Below, piece by piece: positions 24,201-35,011 of a stretch of DNA of 64,000 bases. Source of the stretch: Globisporangium splendens (Eukaryota > Oomycota > Peronosporomycetes > Pythiales > Pythiaceae). Location of the stretch: assembly GCA_006386115.1 (NCBI GenBank), contig VFIW01000050.1, positions 124,001-188,000 of the forward strand, in the 5' to 3' direction. How positions within the stretch are numbered: the stretch's first letter is position 1; every line of letters begins with the position of its first letter. Under the pieces are notes generated by a model. The model saw nothing but the letters and a program-made list of their open reading frames with translations. It did no database searches and was not told the DNA's origin. Position numbers and translations under genes: made by a program.

Positions 24201-25135
24201 CGCACAGTCGATCACTGACACAAATTTGCAAGTCGCACTCCGTTCGCTCGTGAGCGACGACGTGCAAGTAGCGCTCGATTCGACACCGTTAGTGGCTGGT
24301 CGCAAGTTCTGGATCACGTTCACTGGCGCGAAAATGGCCGCGCGAGGTGACATTGAGCAGCTCATGCTTTCTGCCACCGATAATACCGCTGGATGTACGG
24401 CACTGGTCGGTACGGCGTGGACAAACACCGAGATCCACGGTGGTCTGCTTCAGTCTGGTACGCTGTATTATGTGCAAGTCGGCGCGATTAACTCTGTGGG
24501 AGTCGGCGAACCACAGCCAGCAACCTCGGTATGCCATGACCCGCCATGTGTGAATCCATTGCGTCTCGCACCAGCAGCACCGCCACAAGCTCCAACAAAT
24601 GTCGTTGTCGCCAACGACCGACACGATCGAACGGCTCTCAAGGTGAAATGGCAAGCGCCACTGTCGGCAAGCGGAGCCACAATCACGAACTACATCATTG
24701 AATACTCGACCGACGCGTTCACGCCAGTGCTGTTGTGTGCAAATTGCGCGCAGTCTCTTTCTCAGACCACACTCACGCTCGGTGCCAACGTGGTCCTCGC
24801 CGCGAACCAGCTCCTGGAGTTAAGTAGCTTGACTCCAAAGTGTCTGGTCGTGGCTCAGGGCGTCGCAGCCGCGTGGAATGCTGCCAAGATTGTGTACACA
24901 GTGGCTGGAAATCATGGATGCGATGATTTTTCCGCGGGATCAGTCACGATCAACGCGCTTCACGGCACGGGGAGCGGGTACATTACTGTTGTTCCCAGCG
25001 ATGTGCAGTTTTCGACGGACGATTCGCCGCCGCAAGTGTGGTTCCGCGCTGTGCTGACAGGATTGACATCCAATACCGTGTACACAGTGCGTGTGCGTGG
25101 CCAAAACGCCGAAGGCATGGGCGTCAGCGACGCCT
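21231..25135 (+). pseudogene. FN3 gene segment 9: multiple FN3 domains, 1,280 codons open
   Basis: It contains FN3 closing and opening halves: VQYHVRVSAWNGVGNVF, PPQDLSITASSASSVLAAW, MPVFVRVLAYNSLGYGEP, PLDVRVSVVDASSLGVSW, TAYFVRVSAFNGD, TLYYVQVGAINSVGVGEP and NTVYTVRVRGQNAEGMGVS. Modules lie between them (EEQVIRL; HEVQEIF; AEVQSLS). The frame breaks near 25136, where GCCTATTTGTGA should continue as CEDGIEACTAASAMG. Confidence 0.75.
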
Positions 25136-25648
25136 ATTTGTGAAGATGGCATCGAAGCCTGCACGGCTGCGTCGGCGATGGGTGCCTCGACGCTCGTGAT
25201 GCGGCAATTGCCGTCAGCCCCAGTGTTGGAGCTCCCGACACAGCTTCTCTCGCAAGGAACCAACACAGTAAACGCGAACGGGTTCACGGAAAACACGCTT
25301 TCGGTCTCGTTCCGAGATCCAAGTGCGTGGACAGGACTCGAAGGCGTCGACTGGTACCGCCTCGAGTGGGATCTCCAGCCGGACTTCAAGCCGACGTCCA
25401 AGCAGAGTGTGATTGTCCAGGTCGCAACAACGGCCCCGTCGCTGTGGCCAACACTCCAGGTGTGTGCGAGTTGCGCAACAACACTGAGTGGCACGAATGC
25501 CGAAACCTTAACCGCGACAAATCCGAACCAGGATCTCGATATCCGTGTGAGCGACTACCTTACGCTGAACGCTGGACTGACGTCGGGGATGATTGACCAG
25601 CTTACTTGCCAATTCCAGGTAACAGCAATCGATACCACCGTCGCCTGA
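25136..25648 (+). pseudogene. FN3 gene segment 10
   Basis: Opening half of an FN3 (NTLSVSFRDPSAWTGLEG...YRLEWDLQPDF) followed by a Cys-containing module, ending QLTCQFQVTAIDTTVA. The next segment starts in another frame. The GT at 25619 with AG at 25662 looks like an intron, but it does not keep phase. Confidence 0.65.
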
Positions 25649-26930
25649 TGTTATCCTTACAGCGTTGATCCCAGAAGAAAACGGGAATATCGCGCCGGAG
25701 GTACGGGTGAGTTTGCTGCAAGTGAGTTTCCTGCAGCCAATGATCTTGCTGCCGACGGATTTGAACGGCAATGGTGGCTCTACGATCACGAAGTATCTCG
25801 TCGAGTGGTCCGATAAGGACTTTTCTGCGATGCAAAGTCACGTCCAAGTCATCTCAACGACCTCGTCGTCGTCGCTCAAGGTCAGCGGCGCATTCAGACT
25901 GGCGCTTGACACCACTGGCTGCGCAAATTGCCAGGTCAAGAGTCTCCACTTGACGTCCGCGATCCCCTTTGACACGACTGCTTTGTCAATGACTAACATC
26001 TTGCAGAATTTGCCCAATGTCGGCCAAGTGAGTGTCTCACGCGCGCCATGCAGCGCGAACAGCGAATGCACGTGGAAAGTCACGTTTGTATCGGAGGTTG
26101 GCGCCGTTCCAGATTTCACTGTCGCGCAAAACCTGCTATCGACGGAGAATGGCGTTGTGCGGATTCAGATCTCGTCGCTTGTTGTGAATGGTGGCCAAGT
26201 CGGGAACCTCGTGGGCGCTACGTACTGCCCAAGCACGACGACAGTGGGCGGTGTCGTGACGTTGAATTCTGGCCCATCAGCGTGTGGCTTTGTGGTGCCA
26301 ACAGTAGAATCGCCACTTCCGTACAAGTACCTGATCCAAGGCTTGACACCAGGGACGACATATCTCGTTCGTGTCTCCGCTCTCAATGCACTTGGGTACG
26401 GCATTCGACGATTGAGTGCATCGACGTCCATGGCGGTTCCCTTTGAACCACCGTCGGTACCGCGATTGCTGTTCAATACTCTCGCGTCGCCAGTGTTGAC
26501 CCTCGCGGGGCCAACGGCGTTGGTCGTCGCGTATGGCCCGCCAGTGTTTAGTGGCGGCCCGCCTGTGACTGGATACACGATCGAATGGGACCCCAAGCCA
26601 TCGTTTGACAGTGGCACGAATGGCGACGCATTGGGTCAAGTCATTCGTACGGGAGGTAGTGGCGGGAAGTATCGGATCGATAAATTGACAACGGCACAGT
26701 GGTGGTACGTTCGTGTATACGCCATGAACGCCGAAATAGGCGCGGGTCTACCTGAATTGACCTCTCCTGAGCGAGAGATGCCACGACAAAAGCCTCTGCC
26801 GCCGCGAGATGTCATGATCAGCAACGGCAAGACTTTGCCTCTCGGGTACTCGTTCAATGTACAATGGCGCGCGCCAAGTGACCTGAAAGACTCATTAACC
26901 GCGATCACAGCGTACCAAGTCGAATGGTAC

Positions 26931-26933
26931 TAG
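26931..26933 (+). other. In-frame TAG stop within FN3 domain
   Basis: Reading continues in the same frame on both sides: TAYQVEWY-stop-KALTDPFFGLPV. Confidence 0.8.
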
Positions 26934-27686
26934 AAGGCGCTGACGGATCCGTTCTTCGGATTGCCTGTGATTCAAGTAGTGCAAACCACTGGTGCGATCG
27001 CAAGCGGAAGCTTCACGCTCGCATACGGAGATGGCTCAGAGCGGTTCCCATATCGTGTGCTCCCAGGAACGTTGGACGTCGTACATGGGCAGAATTATGT
27101 CACGACTTCTACAGACCTAACAGGTTTACTAGCCCGTGGCGATGTGATCGTGATCGACGACGTGACGTACTTGGCCGCGACCACCGGTACATTTTCATCG
27201 ACGCAGCTTCCGCTCGCAGATGCTACAAATTTCGCCACGAAGACAGGATCGACGCTCGCAACCACTCGGATAGCGTACTCGGGAACGACCAAATCGAGCA
27301 TTCCCGCCAAGACACTTTGGAAAACCATTGATATGAGCTACGACATTACACCGAGTGCGATGAAAGAAGCTCTTGAGATGCTGCCAACCGTCGGCATCGT
27401 GCATGTCGAGCGGTTCCAAGTCGGTGCTGTGGGGAACAACAATTTCGAGTGGGATATCACATTCTCCACGCAAGTACCGTCGCCGAGTGCACTGCCAACG
27501 TTCACCGTGAATGAGAGAAACCTCGTGGCGACGATCAATAACGCCGATGTGAGTGCTTCAGTGACTCAGTTGAGCCAAGTGCCGCTGGCATTTGGCTTTG
27601 CTACGGTATTAGCTACGGCTGATGCATCAGGCGCCGGCAGTGTGCCATTCTCCTACAACATCACGCAACTCACCAACGGAGTCCCA

Positions 27687-27689
27687 TAA
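27687..27689 (+). other. In-frame TAA replacing Tyr in FN3 closing strand
   Basis: GVP-TAA-FVRVAAVNDIGMG corresponds to the repeated YFVRVxAxNxxGxG pattern, where Tyr (TAT/TAC) is expected. Confidence 0.8.
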
Positions 27690-30240
27690 TTTGTGCGTGT
27701 GGCAGCAGTCAATGATATTGGTATGGGCGATTTGCCTTGTCAGACAGCAGTCTCGCGCCGACGCGGGCACCGTTGGCCCTCGCTAACGTCAAAATACGCA
27801 CGCTAAGCGCCACAATGATGGAGTTGACTTACGACCAAATCGCAACGTCAGGTGGCGAGCCCGTCGATGGCTACCGCATCGAGTATGACCGTGTGTTCAA
27901 TTTCAATAGCTCGACCAAACAAGTCTCGACGTCGCCCCAACAACCATGTTTCACCGCGTAACCACCGCAGCGCATACAGGTTCATTCACTGCAGGTAGTA
28001 CGTTCACACTCTCGACGACTGGCTCTTCGACAGGTTTCCGAGGTGCGTTCTCGCGCCAAGTGGATACCTACGTGAGTGCTTCGGACCTCGGGACGACGAA
28101 TTTTCTGCTCCGGATTGCGCCGAACGCGCTCAGTGGGTATGGAAGCGCCGATTTGAGTCAAGTCTTCTCACGAGGCGAATACGTTCGCGTACGCAACAAC
28201 GAGGCACGAGTCTGTTTGGATTCCAATATCAAGTACACGCTTCCAGCCACCACGACGGTCTCTTACGACGCAGCGACAAGCAGTTGACCATCTCGCCTTT
28301 GACGGGTAATCTCGTGAACATAGTGGTCGCGGACACAGTGCTGTCTATCGGTCTGGCAATGGAGTGTCGTGCTACTATTGACACCGTTGTGAGTTCAGCA
28401 AAGCTCAAGTTGACGCACACTTGTGCTGTGGCGACTCTTAGCACGCCTGGACTCGTCATCAATGTGCACTGGGGACCCGCAGTGTTGCCTCTCTGTGGTG
28501 TTAAAGATCCATGGAATGTCATGGACACTCCAACATTGACGTCGTTTGTCAGCCGCCTAGGCGCTTTCACGGATCCGCTACCGCTGTTCCAACTCGGTAC
28601 GTCGGCCGGCGTCGCGTTCAATTTGGCGACAGGTGGCCTCAAGAGCGATGTCGTATCCTTGCAGACGCCACTCACGATCGGGTGCGGGGACTACATTCGA
28701 CTAGGCGACGTCGCTGAGGATCCGATCTTACGGGTGGGTGGCAAATGCGACGTCACGGATACCTGCGACTGCGTTCGCGCGACAGCGACGTCGAGCATCC
28801 AACTGGGAGCTTCCTGGACTATACGACGCCGATTAGCGTGTCGCTTGATGCGCTCGCGTACGCGACGCGGGAGATCCAAAGCATCCGCATCGCAACGACC
28901 GCTGGCGATCTCACGCACGGAGTTGGAGGCTTCCGCATCAAATTCGGTGACGAGATCAGCTCAAATACGCTGCGAGGTGGTGACGGCGGTAACCTGAATG
29001 ACGACATTGGGTGTCTGTTGTGGTCGTCAGGCACGCTGTCGGCTGACACGATGCGCGATGTGCTCGCACTCGAGGTTGAGCTAGAATCCTTTACTGGGAT
29101 CGACGACGTGCGCGTGTACCGAACGTTCACGCCGTCGCCCACGACGATGGTTTACACGATCGAGTTTCTGGGTGTCTCAGTGCGTGGCAAGTTGCCATCC
29201 CTTCAGATCCGCGATGTCGGTATTAATGGATGCAGTGGGTTTGATGGCACACCTGCTGGCACGGTGCCTATTGCGCCGGTCGTTGTGCTGAAGGAGCAGC
29301 TCGCTTACGTCACGATCTATCAAGCGCCAACGACGCGACCGATTCCGTTTGACGCGACTGACGAAGACGTGAAGGGTGCGCTGGAAGCTCTCTCGAGTCT
29401 TCCTAACGTGGATGTGACGAGGAAAGTTGCGAAGTTTGGCTACGACTGGAAGATCACGTACATCGCGTTTGATGATCCGCGTGCGCCCCCAACGTTTGTC
29501 GCGAATGGCTTTGCTTTGCAAGCTGTGCAAGATCCCAAGGTGACCGTGACGCAGTTTAACTGGAGAAAGCTCGACACGCGTGCGATCAGCGCAGGCGGCG
29601 GTGTCTCCATCTTCGTCCGCGTCGCAGCGCATAACAAGAATGGCTTTGGAGATAGCTCCGTTCCTGTGCCAGCATCGATTCAGCTTGCGAACCAGTTGCC
29701 GAGTGAAGTGCTGTTTCCATACGTGGAGGTTCTATCGAGTTCGGAGCTTTTGGTGCAGTGGGACTACCCTTGGAACGATGGTGGGGAAGAGGTTACCGAG
29801 TACAAAGTGGAATGGTGGAGCTCGACCGTAAACGGCGGCGTGAAGCAATCGTACGTGCTACACCATCTCGAGTCGCCTCGTCAGATCGCCGACGTAAATA
29901 CGATCAGTATTTCGGCACCTAGTGCAGGGTCAAACACGTACCTCTCTGGTACGTTCCAAGTGGGCTTTGATGGTGAATGGAGCAACGAGCTCCGGTATGA
30001 TCTGTCTGCTGTCATGATGCAGTCCGTTTTGAAGAATCTGAGCACTATAGAAGATGTGTCAGTCGATCGTGTGCTGAATACGAACGGATACACGTGGGTG
30101 ATCACGTTTTATCAGACAAAGTACAAGGGAAACCAGCACAAGAAGCACAAGTCGCGCTTGGATCCATCGACGTCCCATAAGCTAAAAGTGTCAGGGACCA
30201 ACCTACTGCTTGTACAACATCACTTCGGGATACTTGCGTC
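27690..30240 (+). pseudogene. FN3 gene segment 12, densest frame breaks
   Basis: Four frame changes occur here (about 27690-27736, 27945, 28275 and 28805). Pieces include LANVKIRTLSATMMELTYD...GYRIEYD, GSTFTLSTTGSSTGF, TREIQSIRIATTAG, ISIFVRVAAHNKNGFGDS-like (read VSIFVRVAAHNKNGFGDS) and VLSSSELLVQWDYPWNDGG. From 28820 to about 30200 the frame is open and well conserved. Confidence 0.65.
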
Positions 30241-31905
30241 CCTAAGCTCGCAAACAGCATCATGCCAAGCATTTCGATCGGCACGCGCCAAGAGATCCAG
30301 GCGCTGACGTGCACTGGTACGCCGAGTGCGGCAACAGGCTTCAAGTTGAACTATATGGGCGCTCAGACGGCTCTGATCCCTTCGAGTGCGGCTGCTGCTG
30401 ATGTGGAGGCTGCCCTGAAGGATATCCTCGTGGCAGGCGCGGTCTCCGTGAGCTTTAGTGACCCAGCGCAGATGACGGTTTGTGTCGCAGCGAACGCGGC
30501 GCGTCTCCTCATCGAGTTTAACACGGAACTAGGCGATGTGAATCTGCTCACGGCATCCAGTGTCAGTGCGGGACTAACGATCCCACCCATTGAAGAGCTG
30601 CGCAAAGGCAGAACGCAGGTGACACCTGGGCGAATGCTGTATTCGTACGTCGTGTCCGGACTCACGACCTCGAATGTGTACAATGTTCGCATTGCAGCAT
30701 ACAACAGTATCGGCTTTGGGCCATTCACGACGGCACAGCCACTGGGCGGTGTGGTCCCTGTCGCTAAGGTGCCAACAGCTCTGCAATCGCTGACGGTGCA
30801 GGCAAGACTGAGCAGTTCGACGCTACTCATGGTCTGGGAGGAGCCGCTGAGCAACGGCGGATCATCGGTCGACTCGTATCGCGTTGAGTGGGACGTGAAT
30901 CCGGCGTACACAAGCCAATGCGGTGAGCGATCTGAAGTCCAGACGCTCGTGTCGACGCACACGTCAACACCTTCTGCAGGAGACAAATACAAGCTTCTAA
31001 TCGGCACGGACGTCGTTGGTTGCGTCGACTGGCAAGAGACAGCCGCAAATTTACAGCTCATGGTCCGCGCGCTCGGTGGAGTGTACGCGAATGCGGAAGT
31101 CACGCGGTTTGGCGACGGAACAGCGCGTTGGGACTTTGGGTACACGTACACGGTCACGTTCGTGAACCCGGTGACGGCAGTGCCGAATGTGTTCCCACTA
31201 AACATCCCGCTGTTCAGCATCGACAAAACGGACACGAACTGCAACAGCTACCAGGGCAAGGTTCTTCCTAAGCGAGCAACGTTTGGCCCTGGTTTGGATG
31301 ACAAGTTTGGGCAAGGCAAGATCGATTCGACCAACAATGAATGCTCGTCCTTGCTGAACGAGCCGATTGCGAAGCAGACGATCACCGAAGCCGTTGCCAT
31401 GGCGAGCGGTCTGTCGCTCCCGGCGATTCAACTGGCGTTGGCCACAACGACGACGAGCACACCAGTCGGTGGAACAGCAGCTGGACAAACAACGCTTCTT
31501 GGCGCGCACGCCCCTGTTCTCTGCGATTCTTGTGTGCAAAAATTGGCAGCGAACACGCTCACGATCACTTCTGCCGCGCTGATCGGTGTCATCAACAATG
31601 GCGACTACTTCATCGTCGAGGAAGTGCTCGCAGACACAGTAGCTTCATCGAGTACCTCTCTCCGCAAGTGCGTCATGAAAGCCGCCGCAGCCGCGACGAC
31701 GACCAGCATTGTAATCGACGCGACGGATGTGACGTTTTTGAACGGCGGATACCAGCTGCCGACCACGTTCGAGAGCAATGCTTGGACGCTCAAGCGCTTC
31801 AACATGTGCGCTCACGTCGTCCAGGACCTCATCGCCGGACGAGACTACTCGGTGCGCGTCGTCGCAAAGAACGCTCAGGGCGAGAGTCAAGCGGCCATGG
31901 CGTAA
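30241..31905 (+). pseudogene. FN3 gene segment 13, 3' end
   Basis: It starts in a new frame with TRQEIQALTCTGTPSAATGF, closes an FN3 (NVYNVRIAAYNSIGFGPF), opens another (LQSLTVQARLSSSTLLMVWEEP), adds modules, and ends DYSVRVVAKNAQGESQAAMA followed by TAA. It stops right at the end of an FN3 domain with no membrane anchor or tail, so the 3' end may also be lost. Confidence 0.7.
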
Positions 31906-32266
31906 AGTAGAAAGCAATCGGTACAGAGTGACGTCATATATACCCATGAGCGAAAGCTTGTATAAATCTCCACAAACGATATGTACCTGGATGTGCTCTG
32001 CTTGAGGTGTTGCCCTGACGAAGACAGTGTTTAGTGAAGCTTGAACCGCTATCGCTCACACGGTTAGCGTGTCTTTCACAAGACTATTTTCCCAGCGCAG
32101 GAACTCATGTGATGTCGCGTGTTTGACTTCTGAATGACGGAAATGTGATCACGAATGCCCAGGTCATCGTCGAATTAAGTGCGGATGGATACCTTTTCAG
32201 GTGGCACAATGCCAAGCAAGACAGTAATGTTTTCTTTCATACAACCACCTTTTTGTCACGCAAATG
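31906..32266. other. Intergenic gap before IR1
   Basis: 361 bases with no coding frame of note, AT-richer than the FN3 gene. The right arm of IR1 has no counterpart to this sequence. Confidence 0.5.
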
Positions 32267-32459
32267 GATACACTTTTCAAAGCAAAAAAATGGGTACAAC
32301 ATGCATAAAAGGGTCAAATTCCATCCAACAGAGCTTCATGAGCTCCAAACATCCATTCTCTGTTGATTTTTTTGTTATGGGCGTCAACAGTTTTAAGCGC
32401 ATGTGCATTCCATAAAGGCACACTCACTCCAACGTTGATTGGTGGCCCCATATTGCTAC

Positions 32460-33029
32460 TCAGCAGTAGAAGTAAGTGCCAATGGTGCGCTTGACTTCGC
32501 ACGCCGTCGGCGCAAGAAGCACGCCGTACAGCTTCCAGTCCGCGAGTGGGTAGCGCCAGCTCATGCGCGCAGTCATGGCGCGGCTTTTCGGATCCGTGAC
32601 GTAGTACAGGAACGCATCCCGTGGCATAGGTAGCACTGCTGCTGCCTTTGACCCAGGTCGCAGGTCTGAAAGGATTGCCTTGTCCCTAGTATCGTCGGTG
32701 CCATCCGTGACAGTAGGATCGGGATTCAAGCTCATGCGTCCGGCGATGATGGCGTCGGCAATGCTCTTGAGAAGAAGCGCCTGGTCGCGTCTCGTGAGCG
32801 CGATCTGACTGTCCGTGATGCGAATCGTGTTGTTTGCTGCGATGATACTCGTTTTGGCGATTGCTTCGGCGAGAGTGGCTTGATCTTTATCGTCTGCCGC
32901 AGTGGCTTTGGCCATACTTTTCATGCTCACCTTTGGCAAACGCTCGCCCGTTGCCGAGTTCGCCAGCACTTGGCCAACGAGAAGACACCCGAGCAAGACC
33001 GCACAGCTGAATTGAGTGATACCACGCAT
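32460..33029 (-). CDS. Secreted 189-aa protein, unknown family (IR1 left copy)
   Basis: The ATG at 33029 opens a signal peptide (MRGITQFSCAVLLGCLLVGQVLA, cleavage likely near residue 23). The mature part is about 166 aa: a Lys/Ala/Asp-rich helical region (MAKATAADDKDQATLAEAIAK), a central stretch with IADAIIAGRM, and a C-terminal part with WRYPLADWKLYGVLLAPTAC and final CEVKRTIGTYFYC. Few cysteines, mainly at the C-terminus. An initiator match lies upstream (33075-33090, minus). I do not recognise the family and see no RxLR or LxLFLAK motif. It appears identical to the plus-strand copy at 36852-37421. Confidence 0.75.
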   Translation of the reverse strand: MRGITQFSCAVLLGCLLVGQVLANSATGERLPKVSMKSMAKATAADDKDQATLAEAIAKTSIIAANNTIRITDSQIALTRRDQALLLKSIADAIIAGRMSLNPDPTVTDGTDDTRDKAILSDLRPGSKAAAVLPMPRDAFLYYVTDPKSRAMTARMSWRYPLADWKLYGVLLAPTACEVKRTIGTYFYC

Positions 33030-33074
33030 GTTGGTTGAGAAATTTGTCAAAATTTGGAGTGAAGTGCGCAAAGC

Positions 33075-33090
33075 GAATTGGGAAGTGAGC
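33075..33090 (-). promoter_or_regulatory. Oomycete initiator, left copy of 189-aa gene
   Basis: On the minus strand GCTCACTTCCCAATTC matches GCTCATTYYNCAWTTT with two mismatches, 45 nt before the ATG. Confidence 0.6.
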
Positions 33091-33387
33091 AAACCTATGG
33101 AGCTCGCTTTCTCTAGACTTTTACGCATATATGAGGAAACTTGTGGACAAGCGAACTTTGCAGGAAATCTGCTCCGGTATATTCAGGATTTCCTAGCAAT
33201 TGCGAAGAAATGGCTTTTCAGGTGCCATTGTTTTACTTCAGCGACTACAATGTGATTGTCAGTGAATCAGTATCAGTTTGACGACAATTCCATCCATCAA
33301 TCAATCGTTGCTCGAGATCACGAGGATGTATTATCGCGAAAGGTGCTTAAATAATGTTATGGAATTGGAGTAATACCCAGGTTGTTT

Positions 33388-34575
33388 TCAATGACGGAGT
33401 CGTTGGGTGGCGGCCACGGACACTGGTGCCTGTGGCTCCGTCGTTGGGACTAGCGCGGAGCCGAATGCAGGGTACGCGTAGCTGATGGTTTCGTCGCCGT
33501 AGTCGCAGGAGACGCCGTGAGGCATGTGGAAGCACATTTGGTCCACTGGGCCAAGCAAGAGCACGACTGCATCGGCGACCGAGAGCGAGTCAAAGCCAGG
33601 GACAGGGACAACTGGCAGTGAAGTCGCGCTGCTGCTATTGTTAGAGACCGAAGAGTCCAGACTCGAGCCAGAACCATTGGTTCCATCGTCAAATTCGCCA
33701 GAGTTGTCTCCGATAAAACTAGAGTCACTGCTGGACGGTGGCATGCCCTTCTCGAGATACAGATACTGTAGTCCAGTCGGTGCACTCTCCTCGCTGTCAC
33801 TCGAAGGAGTCGGGTAGAGAATAGAATCTAAGTGAGTGATCGCGGGCTCAACGAGATTATACACGTTCCATGCCTCGACAAAGAAACTGTCTGGCGCCAG
33901 AAGACCGTAAATGAGGTCATCACCGCGCACGCATTTCCCTTCGGTGTAGAGGTCGGAGATCGCCACCGTGACACCTTTGGGTCCAGCCACACGCAGTTGC
34001 TGGATGATCGGGTAGTTGCTGACGTGGTCGACAAGGTCACTCATCGGTTGGAAGCACGCACCGTAGGATGCCTGCGCCTTACCAGACTTGAACTTGACGG
34101 TCTCACCCATCGTGAGAGCAAATTCCTGGCCAGCGACAGCGCTACACACTTCGCTCGTGGGGATTTGCAGCGCATTGAGGAATGGCTTGATCGCATTCTC
34201 GTCGCCACTACTGCTCTCACCGAGGAAAGCCGACGCGAGCGAGAAGCCACAGGTTTGCTCGACGCCGTCCCCGAGCTTCTCGGACGTGAACGTCTTGACT
34301 GAACAGAGCGCGTTGCCCACGAGTTTGAGCAGCGAGTCGACAGTTGTGGCCAGGTCAGAGCCAAAGGACTTGACGATCGTGCTTTTGAATTCGCCACAGT
34401 AGCCACCTGCGTTGTTCATCGCGGGGAGGATGGCCTCATTGATGAGAACGTCGTTGATGCACGGAACAAACGCGTCCTTGTAGCAGGGGCAGAAGAACTC
34501 TGTGAACGCGCTGTCAGTAAACTCCTCCTCGGGAGGTGACATGACGCTGAGCGCCTTTCTGCACTCGTTGGCCAT
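33388..34575 (-). pseudogene. 5'-truncated copy of 493-aa secreted protein
   Basis: This is the mirror of 35308-36493, starting at the IR1 inner boundary. It lacks the signal peptide and about the first 99 residues of the intact gene. A chance ATG at 34575, formed at the junction, leaves an open frame of 395 codons (M-ANECRKALS...) with no promoter match. Any product would not be secreted by the normal route. The body seems identical to the right copy through the C-terminal ATQRLRH. Confidence 0.8.
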
Positions 34576-35011
34576 ATCTGGAAGATACGCTCTATTCTTG
34601 ATATTTCTCGTCAATTACTTTCTTTATTCAGAGTCACAATGTGCCTGTCGCCCCTCAAAATGGAAATGTGATGCTGTATAAAAAGATGCACTTGTACTCG
34701 CGCACTCGAAGCCGCATTGGAGTTGAAGCGGTGAGTCCAAAGAGATGGAGACAGGTGCTTTAGGCTGGTTGGGAATCTCCGCCCACCGACACGCTCACAG
34801 TCTGCTATTTCAGGTTGATGACGTCCCATAGAGCACAAATCCAAAATTTGTAGTAAATTCAGCTGCCATATTTGGGGCGCCTCGATCAACGAAATCCAGC
34901 ATTCCAGCGCGCTGCCCGGGAGCCCTACAAGACACTCGTATCATTCTGCAATTGCAGTTCCACGTCTCACATCGCATTCAACCAAGCAGCACACATCAAT
35001 ACAACTCCAAG
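34574..35011. other. IR1 spacer: non-repeated sequence and promoter of the intact gene
   Basis: The left ~360 bases show no gene. The right part is the promoter and leader of the CDS at 35012. The unique spacer extends to 35307 and so includes the first 296 bp of that CDS. Confidence 0.6.
34939..34954 (+). promoter_or_regulatory. Oomycete initiator for 493-aa gene
   Basis: TATCATTCTGCAATTG-like sequence fits GCTCATTYYNCAWTTT at 13 of 16 positions, 57 nt before the ATG at 35012. Confidence 0.6.

Larger units (their letters stand above)
25665..27689 (+). pseudogene. FN3 gene segment 11, with in-frame TAG
   Basis: It includes APEVRVSLLQVSFLQPMILL...YLVEWSD, a module (SGAFRLALDTTGC...), TTYLVRVSALNALGYGI, another FN3 start, and WWYVRVYAMNAEIGAGLP. 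The frame continues through a TAG at 26931-26933 (VEWY-stop-KALTDPFFG) to IQVVQTTGAIASGSF, then ends at TAA 27687-27689. There the motif PY/FVRV is interrupted (GVP-stop-FVRVAAVNDIGMG). Confidence 0.7.
8682..31905 (+). pseudogene. Giant secreted FN3/filamin/PA14 repeat protein, damaged
   Basis: The ATG at 8682 opens a signal peptide (MRGMMRFVVTAVLCACAAF...), and exon 1 splices in phase into the first FN3 domain. If intact the product would be about 7,600 residues. The repeating plan is an FN3 N-terminal half (SVPxNVxLxxV...W.PP..NGG..V..Y.VEW), then one to several ~100-residue beta modules starting at an EVQ/EIQ motif, then the FN3 C-terminal half (YYVRVSAxNxxGxGxP). One filamin-like repeat (15758-16062) and one PA14 domain (17314-17760) are embedded. 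The frame is broken by in-frame stops at 9338, 26931 and 27687, a 13-bp tandem duplication at 12820-12845, an apparent loss around 12890-13057, and frame shifts near 16810, 20470, 21228, 25136, 25619-25664, 27690-27736, 27945, 28275, 28805 and 30240. Long intact stretches (to ~1,300 codons) and conserved motifs point to recent decay, or to sequence error. It was probably a cell-surface or adhesion protein. No transmembrane anchor is seen at the end. Confidence 0.75.
32267..34573 (-). repeat. IR1 left arm (2,307 bp inverted repeat)
   Basis: Position x pairs with 69881 minus x in the right arm (35308-37614). Translations in all frames compared are identical between arms, and I see no difference by eye. 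Boundaries: GTATCC/GTATCG outside and TATGGCC/AGGGCC inside. It carries the 189-aa gene and a 5'-truncated copy of the 493-aa gene. Confidence 0.95.

Noticed and set aside
25619..25662. Intron between FN3 segments 10 and 11
   Set aside because: GT and AG are present, but removing 44 nt leads directly to a stop, so it does not repair the frame.
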